From Candidatus Omnitrophota bacterium (GTDB taxonomy: Bacteria > Omnitrophota > Gorgyraeia > Gygaellales > Profunditerraquicolaceae), in assembly GCA_018895075.1 (NCBI GenBank), contig JAHIOW010000027.1, positions 1 through 42,969 on the forward strand: a DNA stretch of 42,969 nucleotides, given 5' to 3'. The position numbers were made by a program, and so were the translations under genes. Positions 28,780 through 37,432 of this stretch are shown here, in pieces. Below the pieces are notes generated by a model. It searched no databases. It was given only the letters and a program-made list of their open reading frames with translations, and was not told where the DNA came from. Position 1 is the first letter of the stretch. Every line of letters starts with the position of its first letter.

Positions 28780-29705
28780 TTTAATGATCCGGTTAATTTA
28801 TTAATAGAATTTATATTACTTTTTTGTAAATACTTTTTAATGCCCATGATTATTTCGTGCGAGATTTTAGGATTGATAAAATTAGCTGTTCCTACTGCTA
28901 CTGCCGTAGCGCCGGCTATAAAAAACTCCAAGGCAGAAGAGACATCTATTATACCGCCCATTCCGATAATCGGAATTTTAATTTTTTGATAAACATCCCA
29001 GACCATCCTGAGAGCCACCGGCCTTATTGCCGGACCACTTAAACCCGCAGTTACCGTGGCTATCCGGGATTTTCTTGTATCTATATCTATGCTCATTGCG
29101 TTTAATGTATTTATCAAAGAAACCGCATCAATTCCTGCGCTTTCCGCTGCAATGGCAATCTCGGTAATGTCAGTCACATTGGGTGAAAGCTTAGCAATTA
29201 AGGTCTTTTTAGTAGCCCTGCGTACTGCCTTTACTAAATTATAAGTTGCCTTTGGGTCTTGAGAGATTAGTTTTGAGTTGTGAGTAAGATTAGGGCAGGA
29301 GATATTCAGTTCAATCGCCGCAACCCCCTTTATTTTATCCAGGCGCCGGCTAAGGATAACGAATTCACCCGGATCATCCAGCGCAGAAATACTGACAATA
29401 ATAGGGGTGCCTATTTTATTTAGTCGCGGCAACTTTTCTTGGATAAAGACTTCTAAGCCAGGATTTTCCAAGCCAATAGAATTCAGCATGCCTTGCGGGG
29501 TTTCGCAGGTGCGGCCAGGTGCATTGCCTATTTTCGGCTTTAAGGTAATTGTTTTGGTAACAATTGCTCCCAATTCTTTTAAATTCATAAAATCCTGGAA
29601 TTCCTCAGCGTACCCGAATGTTCCTGAGGCAACCATCACCGGATTCTTTAATTTAAGTTTACCTATATTAACGGAAAGTTTAGGCTGCATCTTTAATGAA
29701 CGCAT
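28767..29705 (-). CDS. pyrD: Dihydroorotate dehydrogenase, catalytic subunit (class 1B)
   Basis: ORF 312 aa; NPVMVASGTFGYAEEF, NISCPN, AKLSPNVTDI, SLINTLNAMSID, IIGMGGI. Confidence 0.95.
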   Translation of the reverse strand: MRSLKMQPKLSVNIGKLKLKNPVMVASGTFGYAEEFQDFMNLKELGAIVTKTITLKPKIGNAPGRTCETPQGMLNSIGLENPGLEVFIQEKLPRLNKIGTPIIVSISALDDPGEFVILSRRLDKIKGVAAIELNISCPNLTHNSKLISQDPKATYNLVKAVRRATKKTLIAKLSPNVTDITEIAIAAESAGIDAVSLINTLNAMSIDIDTRKSRIATVTAGLSGPAIRPVALRMVWDVYQKIKIPIIGMGGIIDVSSALEFFIAGATAVAVGTANFINPKISHEIIMGIKKYLQKSNINSINKLTGSLKCNQ

Positions 29706-29720
29706 AACTTATGTCCTCAC

Positions 29721-30092
29721 TTATTTTGCCAAAATCATTTTGATGGAAATAAAAAGTAAAAATACTCCAAATGCTTTTTTAAGAACAAGCTCAGGTAAAT
29801 TTTGTATGAGACTGGCGCCAATTAATCCACCGACAAAGAACCCCAAACAGATAAAACCCACCATATCCAGTTTTACATTACCGCTGTAGTAATACCGCAG
29901 TGCTGCCAGCAACCCGATGGGCGGAATCATAACCGCAAGCGTTGTGCCTTGGGCTTGGTGCTGGCTCAGGCCGAATATAAAAACCAACAGCGGGATTAAG
30001 ATAGTGCCTCCTCCGATGCCAAATATCCCTGCAGAAATACCCGCCACCAAACCTAAAACAATGTATAACAACTGGCTCATAACTCCTCCCAA
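29721..30092 (-). CDS. TSUP (TauE/SafE-like) membrane protein, half-size
   Basis: ORF 123 aa; GLVAGISAGIFGIGGGTILIPLLVFIFGLSQHQAQGTTLAVMIPP. Confidence 0.85.
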   Translation of the reverse strand: MGGVMSQLLYIVLGLVAGISAGIFGIGGGTILIPLLVFIFGLSQHQAQGTTLAVMIPPIGLLAALRYYYSGNVKLDMVGFICLGFFVGGLIGASLIQNLPELVLKKAFGVFLLFISIKMILAK

Positions 30093-30098
30093 CCCGGC

Positions 30099-30893
30099 TT
30101 AGCAATCCGGCCAGATTATTTCCTCTGCATTAAACACCGGGCCCTCTTTGCAGACCCGCTTAAAACCTTCTTTGGTATTAACCACACAACCCAAACACGC
30201 CCCAATTCCACAAGCCAGATGTTCTTCTAGCGAAATCTGGGCAGGGATCTTATAAGTTGTAGAAACGCGGCTGACCTCTTTTAACATCGGTCTTGGGCCA
30301 CAGGCATAAATTGCTAATCGCTTATGGCAAATAACAAATGGCAAAATCTTCTTTAGTAAATCAGTAACCTTGCCTTTAAAACCCCTTGAGCCGTCATCAG
30401 TGGATATTTTAACATCGCAACCCAATCTCGTAAATTCTTTTGCGCATAAGATTTCATTCTTGGTTTTTGCTCCAATTAAAACTATTATTTTGCGTTTTGC
30501 GTTTTGCGTTTTGCGTTCCGCTAATTTTTCAGTAAGAAAAATTAGCGGAGCAACTCCCATTCCACCGGCAATGAGTATCGAGTATCGAACATCGAGTATC
30601 GAGTATCCATTTCCTAAGGGGCCGATTATGTCTAAATATTCCCCTGGTTTCTTCCTGGATAAAACCTCTGTCCCTTTACCCAATACCTCATAAATAACTT
30701 CTATGTTCTGCTCTCTAACCCTATGAATACTAAACGGCCTGCGTAATAGCGGCCCATAACCGTCGTCTATGCGAATATCCACAAATTTCCCCGGAGCGGC
30801 CTCCCTGATCATCCCTGCTGCCCGAGCAACCAAACGGAAAAAACCACCCTGCACTCTTTGATTATAAAGTAGTTTACTTCTTATTTGCAACAT
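30099..30893 (-). CDS. pyrK: Dihydroorotate dehydrogenase electron transfer subunit
   Basis: ORF opens at 30908; RRPFSIHRV, IAGGMGVAPLIFL, EEHLACGIGACLGCVV...RVCKEGPVF [2Fe-2S] motif. Confidence 0.93.
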   Translation of the reverse strand: MLQIRSKLLYNQRVQGGFFRLVARAAGMIREAAPGKFVDIRIDDGYGPLLRRPFSIHRVREQNIEVIYEVLGKGTEVLSRKKPGEYLDIIGPLGNGYSILDVRYSILIAGGMGVAPLIFLTEKLAERKTQNAKRKIIVLIGAKTKNEILCAKEFTRLGCDVKISTDDGSRGFKGKVTDLLKKILPFVICHKRLAIYACGPRPMLKEVSRVSTTYKIPAQISLEEHLACGIGACLGCVVNTKEGFKRVCKEGPVFNAEEIIWPDC

Positions 30894-31581
30894 CTTTCTC
30901 CAACGCATTAGTCCGTCTGATTAAATAACCAATCAAACATATAAACAATATAATTATAATAAGTATGCCTATAAATTCCCTAAGATATACTCTTATGCCT
31001 TCATTTTTAATGTCTTCCCAGGACTCCAAAAAAAGGGTTATAAACAATACTGCTGATATAGTCCCGATTTCTTTTTTTAACCAAGATAGTTTTAAGGGCA
31101 GGTATTCGCTGATATCCATCTGGGATATCTTGGCTATTGAAGGGATAAGGCATGAAACGCGTTGCCGGTAATCCGGGTAATCCTCAGGAAAAGTAACAAA
31201 TAATTTTTCCTCCTCTTTAAATATAAGCAATATATAGCGGGTAATAAAAACCAATAATAACGCTGCCGTTGCCCACCATTGAAACAGGACCAGCACAATA
31301 CCTGATCCGATTAAAAGAATACCTAAATACATAGGATTACGCACCAGTGCATAAGGTCCGCCCTGAAGCAGTGACTGGCCATTTTGAGAATATTCTGACT
31401 TATAACCGCGGGCAGAAACCCTAAAGAGCTGCCCCAACAAGATCAAAACAACGCCGAATATCTCTATTAATTCATCGGTAAAATACCCGTTTGTCCGACG
31501 CAAAAAAAGAGCGGGAAAAAGAATAACTGACATTACGACAGTAAACATAATGAACCCGTTAATCTTCAGGCGTCTTTTCAT
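30874..31581 (-). CDS. Isoprenylcysteine carboxyl methyltransferase (ICMT/PEMT)-family membrane protein
   Basis: ORF 235 aa; multi-TM; GPYALVRNPMYLGILLIGSG, FKEEEKLFVTFPEDYPDYRQRV. Confidence 0.8.
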   Translation of the reverse strand: MKRRLKINGFIMFTVVMSVILFPALFLRRTNGYFTDELIEIFGVVLILLGQLFRVSARGYKSEYSQNGQSLLQGGPYALVRNPMYLGILLIGSGIVLVLFQWWATAALLLVFITRYILLIFKEEEKLFVTFPEDYPDYRQRVSCLIPSIAKISQMDISEYLPLKLSWLKKEIGTISAVLFITLFLESWEDIKNEGIRVYLREFIGILIIIILFICLIGYLIRRTNALEKDVANKK

Positions 31582-31584
31582 CTC

Positions 31585-32385
31585 TTATCTCTGACATTTA
31601 GGGCAAAAATAGGTACCTCTACCGCCTAATGATATTCTCTTAATCAACGTCTTACAGGCGCGACAAGGTTCTCCCTTACGGTCATAAACCTTATGGTATC
31701 TAACATAATCTCCGGGTTTACCCGATAGTTGTACATACTGGTCTACAGAAGAGCCCTTGTAGCGTATGGCCTCTGACAGTGTATCTTTGATTTCTTTAAA
31801 AAGGCCTTCCGTTTCCTTAGAGGAAAGAGAGGATGCAGGTCTTGCTGGGTGGATTTTGGCTCTGAATAAGGCCTCTGCAGCATAGAGATTGCCTATCCCG
31901 GAAATAAATTTCTGGTCCATAAGTAGTGGTTTAATCTTGCTTTTTTTGGCTGCCAGTTTATGTCGAAATCTATCTGGCGTTAACTCAAATGGTTCTGGCC
32001 CTAATTCCCTGATAAATTTTAGAGACCGCCAGTTATCTAACAGGCGCAGTTCTGCAAATAATCTCTGATCCTTAAAATCCAATATCTTGCCATTAGATAA
32101 ATGAAAACTTACCCGGCTAGTTTTACCATCTCCTGGATAAATCAACTGGCCGGTCATCCTTAAATGGATAACCAAGGACTTACCATTTGACAATTCCAAA
32201 ATAAACATTTTAGCCTTGCGCAATATATGTTTAAAGGTTGCCCCTTGGAGCCCCCTTTTGAATTTCTCTATTGAAATTTGACGAATTACCTTAGGATTGC
32301 GCACGCAGACCTCAACTATCCTCTTGCCTAAGATTGTTTTCTCTAGTTCTCTCTTTATTGTCTCTACTTCCGGCAGTTCCGGCAT
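31585..32385 (-). CDS. mutM: Formamidopyrimidine-DNA glycosylase
   Basis: ORF 266 aa; MPELPEVETIKRELE N-terminus, FISGIGNLYAAEALF, C-terminal zinc finger C-x2-C...C-x2-C. Confidence 0.96.
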   Translation of the reverse strand: MPELPEVETIKRELEKTILGKRIVEVCVRNPKVIRQISIEKFKRGLQGATFKHILRKAKMFILELSNGKSLVIHLRMTGQLIYPGDGKTSRVSFHLSNGKILDFKDQRLFAELRLLDNWRSLKFIRELGPEPFELTPDRFRHKLAAKKSKIKPLLMDQKFISGIGNLYAAEALFRAKIHPARPASSLSSKETEGLFKEIKDTLSEAIRYKGSSVDQYVQLSGKPGDYVRYHKVYDRKGEPCRACKTLIKRISLGGRGTYFCPKCQR

Positions 32386-32389
32386 AACC

Positions 32390-35300
32390 TTAATCCTTTT
32401 TTGCCTTTCGGATTTCTCTATGATATTCCTGCAGTGATTTTACCTGCAAGTCTTTTTTTATTAATTCTGCTATGCCGCTTACTGTTGCCTGGGCCCCGGA
32501 TATTGTGGTGGTGTAAGGTATATTATATAAAATGACCTGTGAGCGAATCTTGACCTCATCTTGTCGCGGAATTCTACCAGAAGGCGTGTTTATAACTAAG
32601 CTCACTTTCCTATCTTTCATGAGATCTAAAATATTCGGCCTACCTTCAGTAATCTTGGATAATACCTTAACCGCAACACCATTCTTTTCCAAGGCCACAG
32701 CCGTGCCTGAGGTAGCATAGATATGAAATCCTAACTCTTTGATTTTCTTGGCGATCAATACAATCGCCCTTTTATCTTTGTCCCTAACCGAGATAAAAAC
32801 ATTGCCCTTGGTAGGTATTTTTTGCCCGGCAGCCAACTGGCTCTTTATATAGGCGCGACCAAAATCCTTATCCACGCCCATAACCTCTCCTGTGGACTTC
32901 ATTTCTGGCCCTAAGATTATATCTACTCCTGGAAAGCGATTAAAGGGAAATACTGATTCCTTAACCGATACATGCTTGGGTATAATCTCACGGGTAAACC
33001 CCAAGTCCTTAAGTTTCTTACCCAATAAAACCTTGGTGGCCAATTTCGCCAAAGGCACACCTATGGCTTTAGAAATAAAGGGTATAGTCCGTGAAGCGCG
33101 GGGATTAACCTCTAATACATAGACCTCGTTATCTTTAACTGCATATTGCACGTTCATCACGCCCTTGACATTTAATTCTCTTGCCAATTTATAGGTAGCT
33201 ACTCTAATTTTATTTAATACGCCTGCGGATAATGTATGGGTAGGAAGGACCATGGCTGAATCTCCGGAGTGTACCCCTGCCTCCTCAATATGCTCCATAA
33301 TCCCGCCGATAACAAAGGTGGTACCATCGCCGATCATATCCACGTCCACCTCAATAGCGTCTTCCAGAAATTTATCAATAAGTATCGGGTGCTCCCCGGA
33401 AACACTGGCTGCCTCGGTGATAAACCTCTCCAGCGTCGAGGCATCGTAAACAATCTCCATCGCCCGACCGCCCAACACATAAGAAGGCCTGACTAGAACC
33501 GGATAGCCTATTTTTTTGGCTACTGCCTTTGCTTCGGCAAAGGTAAAGGCAGTACCATTATCCGATTGTAAAAGATTTAGTTTGTGCAATAAATCTTTAA
33601 AACGCTGTCTGTCTTCGGCAATATCAATATTATCTGCGCTTGTACCCAGGATATTAACCCCGGCATCACGCAGGGGAATCGCCAGGTTTAAAGGAGTCTG
33701 GCCGCCAAACTGCACAATCACTCCCGCTGGTTTTTCTAAATCGATTATATTTAAAACATCCTCTAAGGTTAAAGGCTCGAAATATAATCTATCGGAGGTA
33801 TCATAATCAGTGGAGACGGTTTCGGGATTACAATTAATCATCACGCTTTCTATGCCTTCTTCTTTTAAGGCATAGGCGGCATGACAACAACAATAATCAA
33901 ACTCAATCCCTTGGCCAATACGATTTGGTCCGCCCCCTAAAATAATCACCTTTTTATTCTTACTTACCCTGGCTTCATCCTGGGTCTCATAGGTAGAATA
34001 AAAATAAGGTTTTTGGGCATCGGTTTCTCCCGCGCAGGTATCTACTAACTTATAAACTGCCTTTATATTGTGCCGTTTGCGAAAGCAACGCACATCATCT
34101 TCCCTAGTGTTTAAGAGATAGGCAAGTTGCCGGTCAGAAAAACCGTTTTTCTTTGCCTCCTTAAGCAACTCCAAGGGAAGCTCTATTGCTTTCTCTGGCT
34201 GATTATTTCTGAAACCCTTTATTTTCTTTTCAAGCTCTACCAGTTGTTTCATATTATCAATAAACCAGGGATCGATCTTAGAAAGATTATGTATCTGTTC
34301 AACGGACAAACCTACCTTTAAGGCGTATCTGATAAAAAAGAGCCTCTCATCATTAGGAATCCGAATCTTGTCCTTAATCAACTGCAGCAAAGAGTTGCTT
34401 GGTTTATCAAGCATCTCATCAGTAATCTTATCTTTACCATCGCAGCCAAAACCAAAGCGCGAAATCTCTATGGAGCGTATTCCTTTCTGTAAGGCCTCCT
34501 TAAAATTTCTCCCTATAGACATTGCCTCTCCTACTGCTTTCATAGAAGTATTGAGAACTCGCTGTGCCTGAGGGAATTTTTCAAAGGTAAATCTGCAGAT
34601 TTTAAAAACGCAATAATCTACTGTGGGCTCAAAAAAAGAAGCTGTCCTGCCGGTTATCTGATTTATAACTTCAGGTAAAGTTAATCCCACTGCCAATTTA
34701 GTGGCCACGCGGGCAATGGGAAAACCCGTAGCCTTAGAGGCAAGCGCAGAACTACGGGAAAGCCGAGGATTAACTTCTATAATCACAATACGGCCATTAC
34801 CGGGATTCTGGGCGAACTGTATATTTACCCCTCCGCCTGTTACCCCTACTTTTCTAATGATTTTTTTACAAAGATTGACAAAATCTGTATATTCCTGGGT
34901 GGTGAGTGTCTGGGCAGGAGCAACTACAATACTGTCGCCGGTATGTACGCCCATGGGGTCTACATTTTCCATAGAAGTAATCATAATCACGTTATCTACC
35001 GAGTCGCGCATCACCTCAAATTCTATCTCCTTCCAGCCTAAAACCGACTGCTCTACCAGAATTTGATGCACCGGGCTGGCAGCCAGTCCTTTTTGTAAGA
35101 ATCTTTCTAATTCTACTTTATTGTAGGCAGTGGCACCACCTAAACCCCCCAGACAATAGGCAGGGCGTAAGATTAAAGGAAATCCTATCTTAAGGCCAAT
35201 GCGCATGCCCTCTTCTACGCTGGTAGCTATACCGCTTTTCGGAACATCTACTCCGATCTCCTGCATCGCTTTTTTAAAAAGAAGCCGGTCTTCTGCCCGC

Positions 35301-35671
35301 GATATTGCCTCAACCGAGGCGCCAATAGACTCTACGCCATATTTCTTAAGTATGCCCTCCTTCATTAAAAAGTAAGCTAAGTTAAGGCCGGTCTGGCCAC
35401 CCAAGGTAGGCAATATCGCGTCTGGCCGTTCTTTTTTAATAATCTCTTCTAATACCTCGGCTGTAAGAGGCTCTATATAGGTAACATCTGCCATGTCAGG
35501 ATCAGTCATAATAGTGGCGGGGTTAGAATTTACCAAAATAGTAAAATAGCCTTCTTCTCTTAAGGCCTTGCAGGCCTGAGAACCAGAGTAATCAAATTCA
35601 CAGGCCTGGCCAATGATTATTGGGCCGGACCCAATCATCAGTATCTTTTTTATATCATTACGTCTTGGCAT
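32390..35671 (-). CDS. carB: Carbamoyl-phosphate synthase large subunit
   Basis: ORF 1093 aa; duplicated ATP-grasp; [44 protein letters not shown]. Confidence 0.97.
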   Translation of the reverse strand: MPRRNDIKKILMIGSGPIIIGQACEFDYSGSQACKALREEGYFTILVNSNPATIMTDPDMADVTYIEPLTAEVLEEIIKKERPDAILPTLGGQTGLNLAYFLMKEGILKKYGVESIGASVEAISRAEDRLLFKKAMQEIGVDVPKSGIATSVEEGMRIGLKIGFPLILRPAYCLGGLGGATAYNKVELERFLQKGLAASPVHQILVEQSVLGWKEIEFEVMRDSVDNVIMITSMENVDPMGVHTGDSIVVAPAQTLTTQEYTDFVNLCKKIIRKVGVTGGGVNIQFAQNPGNGRIVIIEVNPRLSRSSALASKATGFPIARVATKLAVGLTLPEVINQITGRTASFFEPTVDYCVFKICRFTFEKFPQAQRVLNTSMKAVGEAMSIGRNFKEALQKGIRSIEISRFGFGCDGKDKITDEMLDKPSNSLLQLIKDKIRIPNDERLFFIRYALKVGLSVEQIHNLSKIDPWFIDNMKQLVELEKKIKGFRNNQPEKAIELPLELLKEAKKNGFSDRQLAYLLNTREDDVRCFRKRHNIKAVYKLVDTCAGETDAQKPYFYSTYETQDEARVSKNKKVIILGGGPNRIGQGIEFDYCCCHAAYALKEEGIESVMINCNPETVSTDYDTSDRLYFEPLTLEDVLNIIDLEKPAGVIVQFGGQTPLNLAIPLRDAGVNILGTSADNIDIAEDRQRFKDLLHKLNLLQSDNGTAFTFAEAKAVAKKIGYPVLVRPSYVLGGRAMEIVYDASTLERFITEAASVSGEHPILIDKFLEDAIEVDVDMIGDGTTFVIGGIMEHIEEAGVHSGDSAMVLPTHTLSAGVLNKIRVATYKLARELNVKGVMNVQYAVKDNEVYVLEVNPRASRTIPFISKAIGVPLAKLATKVLLGKKLKDLGFTREIIPKHVSVKESVFPFNRFPGVDIILGPEMKSTGEVMGVDKDFGRAYIKSQLAAGQKIPTKGNVFISVRDKDKRAIVLIAKKIKELGFHIYATSGTAVALEKNGVAVKVLSKITEGRPNILDLMKDRKVSLVINTPSGRIPRQDEVKIRSQVILYNIPYTTTISGAQATVSGIAELIKKDLQVKSLQEYHREIRKAKKD

Positions 35672-35683
35672 CCTATTACTCCT

Positions 35684-36763
35684 TTAATTTAACAATTTAA
35701 TAAATTTTTTAAACACTCCGTTTACCTCATTGAAACCAGGGCTGACCGGATAATATTGCACCCCCAGCAGTTTGAATTTTTTGCTTTCCATTTCTTCTAC
35801 CGTCTTGTCATTCAGATGATAGCCGGTCATTGCGACATCTTTTATTTTGCTCAATGAGTTTTTTTCTACTACATAACCATGGTTCTGCGTGGTAATCTCG
35901 GCTTTATATGAACCTGGTTGAGCCACCGGATAGTTTACCCCCCGATGGCCTAATTTCATCTTTTGTAATTTTGCACCCAAGGCAGAAGCTAATACCTGAT
36001 GGCCTGTACAGATACCTAATATAGGTAATCTACCAATTAAACTTTTGGTATTCTCCGCCACTTCTTCTAAGCTTACGTCTTCTTCCGGGCCGCTAGAGAT
36101 AATTAACCCGTGAGGCTTAATCTTCATAATCTCATCGGGCTTAGTATTATAAGGCAGCAAATTTAAGACAATCCCTAGAATCTCTAACTGCCTGATAATA
36201 CTATTGGTTATGCCTAAATCTAACCCTGCTATTTTATATTTTGCTTTTTTACTGCCGATAAGCGTAGGTTTATCTACGGAAATCTTCTTTATAAAATCTC
36301 TGGCCTGGCTCTTTCTAAAGGCCTCTATTTTAGATAATAGTTCTTTTGAGCCGCGGTTAGACGTAGAAATTATACCGAACATCTCGCCGTTATTGCGCAG
36401 ATGCACTGCTAGGGTACGTGTATCTACTCCGTTAATCCCTGCTACACCTTGTTCTTTAACAAAGGCATCAAGGCCAGACTTTGCCTGCCAGTTGGAATAC
36501 ATGCGAGATTTTTCCTTAATTGCCAGACCGCTAATCCAACAGCGAGAAGACTCATTAAACTTAGGGCTAATGCCATAATTACCGATTAAGGGGTAGGTAG
36601 GTACAAGTATCTTTCCGGCATTAGCCGGATCGGTCATCATCTCCTGATATCCCACTACCGCGGTATTGAGAATCACCTCACCAATTACCTCTTTTTCTGA
36701 CCCGAAACCTTCACCATTGAAACTTGTTCCATCCTCTAACATCAAAACTGCTTTCATTATCAC
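35684..36763 (-). CDS. carA: Carbamoyl-phosphate synthase small subunit (atypical glutaminase site)
   Basis: ORF 359 aa; GYQEMMTDPANAGKI, GINGVDTRTLAVHLR, PILGICTGHQVLASALGA; C-terminal QYYPVSPGF. Confidence 0.92.
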   Translation of the reverse strand: MIMKAVLMLEDGTSFNGEGFGSEKEVIGEVILNTAVVGYQEMMTDPANAGKILVPTYPLIGNYGISPKFNESSRCWISGLAIKEKSRMYSNWQAKSGLDAFVKEQGVAGINGVDTRTLAVHLRNNGEMFGIISTSNRGSKELLSKIEAFRKSQARDFIKKISVDKPTLIGSKKAKYKIAGLDLGITNSIIRQLEILGIVLNLLPYNTKPDEIMKIKPHGLIISSGPEEDVSLEEVAENTKSLIGRLPILGICTGHQVLASALGAKLQKMKLGHRGVNYPVAQPGSYKAEITTQNHGYVVEKNSLSKIKDVAMTGYHLNDKTVEEMESKKFKLLGVQYYPVSPGFNEVNGVFKKFIKLLN

Positions 36764-36768
36764 TCTCC

Positions 36769-37221
36769 TTATGTTAAGAGCTCTCTTACCTTCTTTATTG
36801 CTTCTTCTACTGTCTTTACCTTAATTACGCCTTTTATGTCCCAAGAATTGAGACTGATTACTGGTATACCAAACTGTATACAATAGGCAATCTCGGAAAG
36901 CGTCCCTGCTTCCCCTGGAAGCGCTACTGCTACATCAGCGCTTTTAACTACCAAGACATTCCTGGCTAATCCCAGGCCTGTAGGAATAACTATATCTACA
37001 AAAGGATTGGCATCATTTTTATTGTAACTGGGTATAATGCCTATGGTTAGCCCATCCCCTACCTTAAACCCCTTACAAACCGCCTTCATTGTTCCACTTA
37101 AACCCCCACAAACAAGAATATCTACCACTTTCGCCAGATTTTTACCTAAATTATGGGCTATTTGCTCCACTTCCCTACTACAACTATGCCCACCTATAAC
37201 ACTTACTATCTTCTTGCGCAT
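36769..37221 (-). CDS. TIGR00725-like / SLOG (LOG-related) family protein
   Basis: ORF 150 aa; VSVIGGHSC, ILVCGGLSGTMKAVCKG, VALPGEAGTLSEIAYCIQFGIPVI. Confidence 0.8.
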   Translation of the reverse strand: MRKKIVSVIGGHSCSREVEQIAHNLGKNLAKVVDILVCGGLSGTMKAVCKGFKVGDGLTIGIIPSYNKNDANPFVDIVIPTGLGLARNVLVVKSADVAVALPGEAGTLSEIAYCIQFGIPVISLNSWDIKGVIKVKTVEEAIKKVRELLT

Positions 37222-37255
37222 TTACTTATCTCCCAATCAACCCTTATCTTGTCGC

Positions 37256-37304
37256 GGGACAGTCATTCTTTACAAGGGACTGTCCCCGAAGGGGACTGTC
37301 CCTT
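37256..37304. repeat. REP-like element with GGGACTGTCCC modules
   Basis: gggacagtc at 37256-37264, then aagggactgtccccGAAggggactgtccctt at 37274-37304 (direct and nearly perfect inverted repeat). Confidence 0.75.
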
Positions 37305-37345
37305 GCCGTCCCTGCTGGCAACGCTTTGTTCTATCTTTAGATAAA

Positions 37346-37417
37346 TGCGCCTGGACAGAGTCGAACTGTCACACATGGCTCCGGAGGCCATTGCGCTATC
37401 CATTGCGCTACAGGCGC
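37346..37417 (-). tRNA. tRNA-Arg (CCG), CCA not encoded
   Basis: Minus strand GCGCCTG...ATGGC-CTCCGGA-GCCAT...AGTTCGACTCT...CAGGCGC-A. Confidence 0.93.
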
Positions 37418-37432
37418 GTGATTTCCTTATTA

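Noticed and set aside
33524-33541. Hairpin CCTTTGC-TTCG-GCAAAGG inside carB
   Set aside because: Lies in a normal CarB segment without clear insertion; on the antisense side; likely chance or codon usage.
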